From: Amphiura filiformis
Taxonomy: Eukaryota > Echinodermata > Ophiuroidea > Amphilepidida > Amphiuridae
Direction: 5' to 3'
Assembly (NCBI RefSeq): GCF_039555335.1
Contig: NC_092646.1
Coordinates: 34,563,380-34,627,379 of the forward strand
DNA length: 64,000 bases
Under the pieces are notes generated by a model. The model had not been told where the DNA came from and ran no database searches. It saw only the letters and a program-made list of their open reading frames with translations. This document shows, piece after piece, positions 11,101-23,100 of this stretch; position 1 is the stretch's first letter; each line of letters starts with the position of its first letter. The translations under genes and the position numbers were made by a program.

Positions 11101-14100
11101 TGTTAAAAAAAAAAGAGAATAGCTATAAATAATTAGCCTGTATTTTTGTCATTATTGTCTGGAAAAAAAAAATACGCGACATGTTAAAATCAAGCCAAGT
11201 CAAGTCAAGTCAAGTTAAACTCTTCTGGAAATTACATGCACAAGATATCATAAATAAACTACATTAGAGAACAACCATAATACAAAAAACTCCCTACAAA
11301 TGGTATGAAAACATAAATTAACGACGGTACTTGGAATTATGATAAAAATAGCTGGAGGGACATGAGTTCAGGTACCTGTCTGTATTTGCACGCGGCAGTT
11401 GTGTACGACCAGTTTTTGAGTTATGATGATAGGACAAGCGATAGTGGAGTAGATGTTGGGGGTCCTCCATTACATCGGTGAGCTTCTTCAACAAAAGATC
11501 AGTGTACACTGTCTCGAAATCCTGTCGTGGTGAGCCTATGATTGTACTTGCTTCTTTAATTACGCTTTCCTCCCTCTGCCTGTCCCTTATGTTAATGTTC
11601 CCTCCCCAACAATGTAAACAATATCGCCAAATACTTACTACAACTGAATCATAAAACAAAGCGAGGATACGATAATTGACATGGAAAAATTCTGTTTCCT
11701 GAAACAATACATGCGAGAGTTGAGTATTTTAACCATATGATCAACATGTATATGCCAGTTCAGTTTGTCATCTATCATGATGCCAAGGTACTTGAATCAT
11801 GACAAACGATCTACATTACCTCCCTTTAAAGGAAATCTGTACCATAAACTAATCAATGGCTAATATAGTTATATACCCCTAAATTAAACATACCAGACGG
11901 TCTATATGAATTTTGGAATATTCCTAACAAAGAAAAAGCAATTTTAATCCTTCGTTTCTGCGATTCATGGAAGCCGCCATGATAGCTCCTTTCTGCCACA
12001 AGCGGTCAGTGTAACCTTTCACACAGACCCGCGGCGAGCGTGTGTTGCTATGGCATTCGCAACCCCCACAGCGAATTATAGTTTTTAGTGCTGTTTTTAC
12101 TTTTCGTTGTCAAAAGACATTGTTGATCATAAATATTACTTAAAATACATTTGTTTATGTTCTTCTGTAGTTTTATGGGTAAAAATTGTCACGTTTTCTT
12201 TTGAACGAATGTTGAATCTGAACTTTGGTAGTATTCGCTTCGTGTCACCAAAGTTCACGAGGGACGAGGCTCGTGGCACGGATTTCGCTGGTTTCAAAAT
12301 CGGTGTACCGTTACAGCATAATAAAATGCATCGGGTATCAATATGGCCGCCACCATGGATTACAAAACGATCGCTGATTGTTGTAAGGAATTAAGAATTT
12401 CTCCTTTATTTGGACGTATATAAGCTTGGGACTTTTACTGTTGGTCGTTTTTATCATTACTGCAACTATATAGCCATTGATTAGTTTATGGTACAGATTT
12501 CCTTTAAGACAACGGGACCCGGAAAACGACTTTTATCTAAAATTGATCTAGCAAGCAATAAGTCTGTAGGTCTATATAAATACCTTCATAAAGAAACGAC
12601 CCAAGTCCATGAAACATGTTTTTGAGAAAATAACAAACTTCATTTTCCCTAGTACTCATTTGGATAGTATCAAAACAGTTGGGACGTACCTGCACCGTTG
12701 TCTAGTAGTTGAATCAGTACAGGAGAGTAGCCTCCAGGACGGTCTATGGTAGCCCAAACATCTGCATAAATAATAGGACTGAATCCCTGTCTTACTTCTG
12801 CGTAAGCTATGACCGGTTCTCCGTTTTTAAAGTCGGTAATGGAACCACTTAGTTCCGATACTACCAGGATAGGTTCCACATTGGGATCTGTGGCGTAGGA
12901 TGTGACCGTGTAGAAGACTTCTTCTTTCGCGTTGGGTACTGGGTTCTTAACTCCAAATGTCCATGAGCCAGGCTAATAAAAGAAAAAGGTCTAACGGTTG
13001 ACAGATATAATAAGATATTGGGCCAATATGTCTTATATACCATAATTTGTAGTCCATGACGCCTATATTTTAACAAGTGTATAATAGCCTAGCTAACGGA
13101 CTTGCTCCGTTACCAAAGCATACAAAGCGTTCTTAAAAGGTAGGCGTCATGTGCTACAATATGGTATACAGGACGTTTCAAAAACGAAATATTAAAGCCC
13201 AACAAATGTAATGATATCTCAAAATGTGTTTTAATATAAACCCGTGTTTGAATCGGGGGTTTGCATAATAAAAAACATCAAAAATAAGCCCCCCTCTTAA
13301 CATTTCTCGTCATAGCATCATAAGGTTACATTTTGTACCAATTAAACTAACGTAGAATTTTCTTCTAATGTTTGGGGATTAGTCAACAGAAGTGGCAGAA
13401 ATTTTTTTTCCATGTTTACTATTGTTGGCAATACCAAAGTGTTTATAGAAAGAAAGTCCTTGTTTTGCCAAAAATAACATTATATTTGACTACACATTAT
13501 AAATAAACCTTTGCAGCCCAACAAATATAGTTATATGAGCTACAAGTTTGTGGTCTACTAATATTACAAAAAACAACATACTCTTCATACTCCAATTCCC
13601 GAGAAAATCTAAAATATACCTCATTTCCCTTAAAAGAAACGACTCATTTTCAGCCAGTAAATGCAGACCATTGATTTTAGGCACATGCTGTTACGTAATC
13701 AAGTGTGTCATATAATTTTTACATATGTTGTTTGAAAGACCAAGACACAGTGTTTATGTGATAATAGAGAAATGCCATATAATCCATATCTGCCGCGATC
13801 AAGGAAAATCAGTCGGAACTCGGAAATATTGAGATATTTTGAGATATAGCTACACAAAGGAAATATTTTCTTCTGTTTCCTGTTGTTTTGGAAACTCCGA
13901 AATTGCTCATTATGTTTGGAACTAGTTGTTTAATTTCAATAGGGTTTTCTGCAAAATGCAGCTTTGTAAATATTTTTACTATCCTCTAAGAAACTGAAAA
14001 CTTAATATTTCCGAGTTCCGACAAATTTTCCTTGATGGCATCACATATGGGGTTACAACTTACAAGACAACTCAATAATTACTGACAGCCCCTCGTAAGC

Positions 14101-17100
14101 GACCTTGATCATGGCGTATAGGAATCTCTAGTGTTGCAATCAGTCGACCCCTTAAATACCATTTTATGTTAATGTTAAGGGGGTACTACACCCCTGGGGT
14201 AAATTTGTGACTATTTGTGCATTTTTCTCCAAAAATAATAACACACTGGTAAAAAAAGTTATGTATATTATTGGGGCAAGGAATCCAATTACTACACTGA
14301 AATTTCAGTGACTCAAGACAAGCGGTTCAGTATAATGATAGGAAATGAGGTACATCTTAGCGGTACCTTATTTCTTATCATAAATAAAGAACCGCTTGTC
14401 TTGGGTCACTGAAATTCGAGTGTAGTAATTGATTCACCCTATAATATACATAACTTTTGTTACCACTGTGTTATTAGTTTTGAGAAAAATGCAAAATAGA
14501 CGCAAATTTATCGAGGGGTGTAGTACCCCCTTAAAGAACAATAAAAATTAATGATACATTTTCTGACAATTTTGCCAGATTTTGTATACACATACCTCGG
14601 CTGTACCAACTATCTTGTATGTGATGATCTTGAATTTAGAATCGTAAGTGTATCCTTCGTAAGTTGAGTCTAGTTGAATGTTGTCGGGAGTTATCACCCA
14701 GGTTTCAATACCTATGTAACAAGATGTTATGGTCTATCAAAGTACAGTTATTATCAACATCTAACATCTAACAATAATTAATATTGGTAGACCCTAAAAT
14801 AACGGACGGTACGTAAAATTAAATTTCAATGAAAAGATGATATTATATTCTGCAGAGCAAACCCAATATGGAAATGGAATAGACGGCAATACCTTTTTAT
14901 ATTACTTAAGACACCTTTTATATAGAGACTCTCGAACACGAAATCACAACGAGTGGTCGTCAGAGTAATCAGGAATGCCATGAAACATGTGGGTCTTTAT
15001 TAATCTGCCTTTCGCGTCTTCTACTCTTCTACTCTTCTTACATTTGGGTTTTACATTTACGTTTGGGTATGGAAAGCCGTAGCGGACAAAACCGCCGAGT
15101 TTAACCTGTACGTCAACGTTTCCCCTCTATCTGTCGAAATTAATGGCTCCATGTGAGGCGAGTTACATTAAGGCCTATATCGAGTTTATCTATGTATATC
15201 CTCTCTACGCCGAGTTAACCTCCTTTAAAATATGCCAAAATGAGAACGATTCAGGCCTAAAGCCGGTCCAAAGAAAGTTGTGGTCAATGTTGTCCCAGTA
15301 TTCATGGTATTTCGAGCTGGGGGGAAACTTCTTACCCTGCCTCCTTTGTGAGTACAAAAGAGGTAAATTCGACACACATAGGGAAGTATGTGAAAACTTT
15401 TCATATGGAAAGATTTCTAAAAACAATTCTCTTATAAACCATCATGCACACAGTTTCCACCTCGATACACCTGCGCACACATTTTCGTCCAAGAGCTCTC
15501 AAGCATGAAGTGAATTATTTCCGAACAGTCTTTGATAACACTACATGGTTGAGTGCATAGCAATGTAAGAGCTGTGGAGTTCTAGCTGAAAAATGGGCCT
15601 CTTTGATTGAATTTTGTCGAAACCTCAAGTGTTCCCTTCATCCAATCAGATTTTTAAAATATCAAACGAAAGCTAACACTTCCCACTAAAACACTTTTCG
15701 TCACTAGGTCAACAGATAACGCAACTACCTATCCAAACACATTTTTTGACCATAATGTAGGTTTTAAAATTCAAAACCTCAAGTGTTCCTTACAATATGT
15801 TTCAAAATGTATGTCATTAAATGAAAAAGCACACTTATACTGTCCACATACTAGCGTCACTAGAATGAGCAATGGCCAATTCTCTTTAAATTGCAAATCT
15901 TGTGCAAAAAGTTACCATTTTCGCCTGTTTTGTCATACGGTTGAAAATTCAATGAACTACTGTATGACGTTGCTAAAGAGCGCTTACAAATTGATATGAT
16001 TCTGCTACGGCTTAGTCGGCAAACCAAGGTCCTAATCAGCATAATTAATCATAAAGCAAAATTGGCAGCAATGTATGGACCTCATAGTCAGAAACTAACC
16101 TGGATTATAATTTGACTTGGTCCATCGGAAGGTAAACTCAGTATTTTTGCCGACAGTATCATCGAGATACAAGCTCGCAGAACGAGTCTGCAGCGCATCC
16201 AACAACCAAGAATTCCCAAGTAGCTGTAGAAATAATGAAAAAATTATCCCGACAATATTATAGAACTTAGTTTTATTTGTAGTTTAAAAGGCCTTAGAAT
16301 ATGATTTATTAGTAATTCAATATGTATACACACGCATCATGTTATATCAAGTCAACTTGGTATTTTGGAACAAATTACAACATAACCCATTTTGGTGTTA
16401 TTACACTTCAAAAAAATTACAGATTATGAAAATTGATTTCCTGTCACGTGGATCAAAAAAGTATTTGTTATGTCTAAAGGCCACAATATAACCCGTCGAT
16501 TTCGCGGGTGTTTTTTTTTTTCGTTCTCTATTGGTCCTGACCGACTTTAGATTTTCCGTAGTCCACTTGCCCATTGTGCATTATTGCATTAATGCCGGGA
16601 TTTGTATTAATTTGTGCACACTTGATAGATTTTCACATTTGATCTTTTCAGTCACCGTACTATTATTAACTTCCCAAGTAGACTACTTACTTTGAATTGC
16701 GGTTATTTTTTTTACCCGGGCTTTCGCTATCAATAAACTGGTTGATTCTAAGATCAGAATTATTTAATATGAAGTGAGCCATGCCATTAAGATATGTTGC
16801 ATTCAATATTAAATATAAGCCTATGTATACTTTATTTAAATGTTGGCTGAATATTTTTGATGAAAGTCAATCTTTGACAAGATGTAACTTTGCTACGGAA
16901 TGTCAAAACGGTTATCAGTTTTTACTCAAGGGCTTTAATTTGATGTATAAAATGATGCGGTTTGATGGCAAATTTCAAATTCACCTTTCATACCTAATTT
17001 ATAAATTCGATGTCAGTGTCTGGTCGTATGACCTACGCTTTTTATTGATAATGCAGCCCTCTACCTGATATAGTACAAACAAACAAACAAATAAACAAAC

Positions 17101-20100
17101 AAACAAACAAACAGAAACAAACCTGAACACGTCTGTCATGGTCATCTATTTCTCCTCTTTCCATTGTAGCAGAAAATGCATCGATGAGGGTGTTGTCACC
17201 AGGTTCGTTGGAGTAATAATAAGGAGTGCCACCTGTAAATGGACAGAAATTCTACTGTAATTACCCGATGATAAACTGCACAAGAAGTGTATGTTCCAGG
17301 CGATCACGCGAACTCGATCTGTTGGCGATTGAATGGAGTTTATGACCAATTTTGTTTGTTTTTTCGGAATTTCAATTGTCCTTTTCGGTAAATTCCATAA
17401 GCCTTTGCGAGTACACCTGAGAACTCGTCATTTGACGTCACATCGTTTATCGAACACCGTTACTGCGCATTGCAAGTCGGCGTGACGTAAAATGACTCGG
17501 GTGTACTCGCAAAGGCTTATGGGATTTACCAAAAGGTCAATCCGTATACAGGCAAAATAAGTGGTATGTCTCAAAGATGCCGCTCGCGTCCGTTTTGCGG
17601 TAGGCATTTGTCATTTGGGAAAAAATGGCAACATATTTTACTTACACGGCTTGAAATTCCGGGGAAAAATTGTCATCTCAATTAACAGCAACATATCTCC
17701 AGTTCGCGTGATTTTGTTAAAACATATTCAAATTGTAGCAGAATCTTTGACTGGTTCATTGTCTATTAGATTTGAACATGTTATGAATTTATCGCTTTAT
17801 AATATTGGTTTAAATAATACAATTTGAAAAAAAAACCCGACTCAACCCAGGGAATCTAGTCAAAACCCATGTTGCATACGGGTGTTCAATTGAACCACAC
17901 TTGTTTTTTCGTATAAACTCTGCATAACTTATGTACAAAAATCATTCAATACGATACTTGAAAGTGATTTCAGTGTTCTTTTGAATAACAAATAGCTCGA
18001 TTAATCATCGCATGCCGTAAAAACTCGATAGTTAGCATATGTGCTTACTATCGAGCGGTTTGAAAACATAAAATTGTACCAAAATCCGGCACTCTACCAT
18101 GTTTACCAACTGAGCTAATGGGGTTGAGACATTTGCAGGTTTACTTGTTCGTATAACTATGTGTATGATGATTTGCTCAAAACCCTTTACACTTTTGTGG
18201 ATGGGGCTCTTCATGTTTGCATGTTTTAAAGGCGCTTGATAGTAAGCACATAATTATGCTAACTATCGAGCTTTTACGGTATTGCATTCGTTCATATCTG
18301 AGTGTTGTAAATGAACTTGACAATAGGTATATCTCGATAATAGGTATGTAAAAAGTGCAAACTGAAGTATACCAATTACATACAGCTCCGTGTTTTGACA
18401 TGAACATGGGCAGTTTTCATAAAATTGCTATATCTTTTGATTAAAAAAACGGGAATTTTTTGGGGATGGTATAAAGACAATACTCTATCATGCGAACACG
18501 TTAATTTTCATTCAAAAAGTAGGGTGTAGATTATTTCAACTCACTATTGGCTATTCCAGTTAAATCCATACACCCCCGGAAGACGTGACCTTATTTTTCC
18601 ACACATGAAGTGTGAATTTCAACTGAGGTTACCTGAATGGGCTACTCCATTCGAAATCTACACCCCTGTGTAGGAGATTAACATAATGTCTTCCATAGGG
18701 GGTGTATGGATTTCAACTAGAATATCACACGTGTAAAACACACCTGTTAGTATAGCTAACTCATACATTTTAGCTTCTGCAGCTTGTGTGAAGGCAATAG
18801 TGTCTACAATAACACCAGCAGCAACTATCTCATCTTTGACGTCATCTATGAAAGGAGCTTCATTTTCTTCTCCGTCACTCAACAGTAAAATAAGCCCGCC
18901 CTCTGTATTTAGTTCTCCGTCATGTTCTAAAACCTAAAATTAAAAGTGAATATAAAACGTTAGTCCAAAAGTATAAGTGTTAGCTTGTCAAAGGAGCTGG
19001 CGTGTGTGTGAAAAGCAATTGAGTGAGGAATCGGTAAATAAGTTAATCTGCTTGAACTTGAATATATGAAGAGCTTATCTCCAAACCGTGTTAAGTCCAC
19101 AAGATTCACTTTGAAGAAAATCAGGAATTTTCTTTATGGCAATGAAAAAAAGTTCGATTTCTATAAAAATACAGTGAAGTGAAGGTGACATATATAGGAC
19201 CATAAAAACATGTTAAGTTAAAATCTAGAGACTTTTGATTTTTTTTAATGAATTAATTTTTTTTTAAATAGCATTTTCTGGCATGGACTTAACACATTTT
19301 GACACAAAACATAGTATCTGTAACACAGAACTAACCATATTTTTGTCAAACTAGTCCTAAAAGATAACAAATTTATTAAAAACATACAGAATGTGATTCT
19401 CTCTACTATAAAACACAATTTTGCCACAAAACACCTTGCATCTCGAACCGATCCTCCTGCCCATTTTTTACCAAAATTCGACGTTTAAAATAGTTCGAAA
19501 TTCAAAACTTAGTTGTATTGCAATTCTCAGAATTGAATAAACATCATTTCACTGACAATAGGGTTGGGCGAATCTGAACTTTTACAAAAGTGATTTAAAA
19601 CGAGTTGTTTCTATGGCCAAATTTAGCGTAGAACACAAATCCGTCAACATTTTGACCTCTGATAATGTTTGACCCCCTACTATTCAAAAATTCAAAATGG
19701 CTGCCAAAATAACATATTTTTGCTTGTTTGTGGCATATTTTAGTAGATACATAGCTTCAATGTGTCTTTTTATATGTTTTGGGGGTTGAGAAACACAACT
19801 TTGACTCTTCTGAGATGATTATCTGTATTCTGTACAAGTTTATTCGTCGAAAATTCAAAATGGCTGCCAAAATGACATCATTTTGCTTGTAATAGCATAT
19901 TTTAGTACATACATGACTTCAAATAAGTCTTTTTTATATGTTTTTGGATCTGGGAGCACACCTTTGACACTTATAAGAAGAATTGAAGTACCCTGTACGA
20001 GTTATCAATTGCCAGAAATTCAAAATGGCCGCCAAAATGATGTCATTTTGCTTGCAATAGCACATTTTGACAGATACATGGCTACAAATATATATTTATC

Positions 20101-23100
20101 TATGTTTTGATGTAGGGGTACACAAATTAGACACTTTTAACATAATTAGCAGTAACATACACGAATTATGAGTTGCCAGAATTAAAATATCATCCAATTT
20201 AGTTGAAGAAAACTGCTGAAATCTACTTCTTTAAGGAGTAGAAATATACACAGGGTTAGTTCATGTGTGCTTATATGGTATGTCATTACATTTGTAATTT
20301 CTACTGTGACAACCTGCATTTTGTATTTTACACTAGGATATTTTTCAACAAAGTATCAATATATGCTGACAAGTTTGGTTCTGGATGCACATCATTTTGA
20401 ATGGATTGTCTCAGTTCTTCGCACAAAAATTTCACCACTTTCTACAATGCGAACATCAAATTTAGCCAATTCTGCTTCATATTCTAGATTTAACACTTTT
20501 GTCGACATAGCTGTCTCTGTCATCTATTCCCAGGATATCCATCAATGGGAAAATGAAAGCACCAATCAGCTGAGAATAGTTTTCAATGCAGGAACCAATT
20601 TCTGTATGTACGTGGACGTGGTCATCGTCTGCCAAGTCTATGATGAACACTGCCGACGACACTAGAATTCCTTCGCAATCTCAGCAATCCTACCTAATCT
20701 ATTTGATATGAAACCTTTGAAGCTAGTACTGTCGATGCCTTGTGTCTCCATCCATGAAGTTTATTTATTATAGAGGGATATGGAGTGAGCTGCATGACCT
20801 GGAGATAGTAGCTTCGAAATCGCAATAAGGGCCAATGTATGGACACTAGATCCAGGTGAGGTAAACACTTTCTCTACGGCAGTTATGTTTAGCAGCTTCT
20901 GAACACCAATTTTCTGTTCAATGTTTCTGAGACTTTATCAGCTGCATGATCTGAGCATTGTAGCTGTAGCAAGTGGTGGATTCACGTCGATCAGTTCGAA
21001 CCCGTCAGACATTCACAACACTTATTAGCAATGCTGATAAACGCCAAAAATGGAAATGGGCAAGAAGAAGTTCTGACAGTGTCTCAGATGCAATTACCTG
21101 CAGACGGTTAAAATATCAAAGCGACTAACACTCGTGAAGAAAACAGAACTGAAAATAAGGAAACTTGCTAGAACCATGAAACTTCTAGATGCATGTACTG
21201 TGATACATGATTCTATCAATATCCTTGCACACTTAACTGAAAAACAACTACTCCAATAGCAAAATCAGGGTTACAGTAGCCCCAGATATTCATCAAATGC
21301 GACCAATGAAAGTCGACAGTAGATTCAAATGGTGAAATTTTCGTGTGAAGAACTGTGACAATCCATTCAAAATGCAAAGAAACCAGAATCAAACTTGTCA
21401 GTAGATATTGATGCTTTAGGGAAAATATCCTAGTGTAATACAAAATGTAGGTTGCTCTCAGTTACTAGAAATTACAAATGCAATGACATGCCATGTAAAC
21501 ACGTGTAAACTAATGCTGGTTATATTTCTACTCCTTAAGAAGTAGATTTCAGCAGTTCTCTTCAACAAAATTGGATGATATTGCATATTGGCAACTTATT
21601 ATTCGTATATGTTACTACTAATTACCTTAAAAGTGTCTAATTTGTGTTCCCCTACATCAAAACATAGATAAAGACATTATTTGTACCCATGTATCTGTCA
21701 TATGCTATTACAAGCAAAATGATGTCATTTTGGCGGCCATTTTGAATTTCTGGCAACTGATAACTCGTACAGGGTACTCCAAATCTTATAAGTGTAAAAA
21801 GTTGTGCTCCCAAATCCAAAACATATAAAAAAGACTTATTTGAAGCCATGTATCTATTAAAATATGCTATTACAAGCAAAATTACGTCATTTTGGCGGCC
21901 ATTTTGGTTTTTTTGGCGACTAAACTTGTACAGGGTACAGATAATCATTTCAGAAGAGTCAAATTTGTGTTCCTCAACCCCCAAAACATATAAAAAGACA
22001 CATTGAAGCTATGTATCTATTAAAATATGATATTGCAAGCAAAATTACGTCATTTTGGCGGCCATTTTGATTTTTTTGGCGACTAAACTTGTACAGAGTA
22101 CAGATGATCATCTCAGAAGAGTCAAATTTGTGTTCCTCAACCCCCAAAACATATAAAAAGACACATTGAAGCTATATATCTACTAAAATATGCCACAAAC
22201 AAGCAAAAATATGCTATTTTGGCAGCCATTTTGAATTTTTGAATAGTAGGGGGGTCAAACGTCATCAGAGGTCAAAAATTTTGGCGGATATGTGTTCTAC
22301 GGCAAATTTGGCCATAGAAACAACTCGTTTCAAAAAAATTATGGTGATTCGCCCAACCCTACTGACAATAAGTGATGACCTGAAATATCCACTTGTTTTA
22401 TCACAATTTCCCCCTCCCCCATGTTGCCACCCTAATCTCATATTGACAGTCGTAAGTTTTTAAGTCTTTAAGTCTCAAGTTTTTTTATACCTTTAATTTT
22501 AAAATTATACCTTGAATTTAGTAGCATATTTTGATAATCAACAAAATAATAATATCAAAAACTAACTCTACCACCATCCTCTAACATTAATTCTACCATC
22601 ACAACCTCTCCCTCTCTCCCTTCCTACCCTGTTCATGTCTTTCTGGAGGTATCTATCAAATATTTAAGAAATGCCATACAAACTAGGCCTACTAATTAAA
22701 AAAACACCCAAAAAACCCAACTTTTCATGCAGGCCAAATTCAGGTATACTAGTCTCAGGACCAAACAAGAACGAAGATGCAAAGCAAGATGGTGAAAGAA
22801 TTTTTTTGGAAAGCCAAAAGGGGAAGCAATTTTTGGCAGGTCGACAAAGGAGGGGGTCGGGGAACGCAATTTTGCGGGGCACCTTTTCAATAAGACAAGT
22901 AGGGTCAGTTGCTCGGCTTTTTGTTCAAACGTTTCTCTTTGGAAGAGGCTAAATGACCTTGATAGACATATTGTGAAAATGTTCTGATTTGTTTCCAAAA
23001 AATATCAGTCAAAATTAAAACATTCTCAGAACACAAAATCTGGGACGGTCAGGATTAGGGTTTTATCGTCGCCTTACCGTTATTGCCGTTCGGAGACCAC

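Larger units (their letters stand above)
12973..14595. other. CLCA intron 11: two foldback elements and a dispersed repeat
   Basis: Apart from the two foldbacks listed separately, 13,258-13,360 matches 47,545-47,640 in the same orientation (aagcccccctct / aagtccccctct, cgtcataacat, aaggtt..attttgtacca, aaactaac). I see nothing else. Confidence 0.55.

Noticed and set aside
12340-12395. Perfect Kozak-like gccgccaccatgg
   Set aside because: It lies in the right arm of a TTAA foldback, its frame is short and motif-free, and no other gene signal is near.
20267-21443. Related hydrophobic frames on both strands (HFEWIV..VL.TKISP)
   Set aside because: They sit in the paired arms of the Mutator-like foldback; the similarity comes from the inverted repeat, not from a gene pair.
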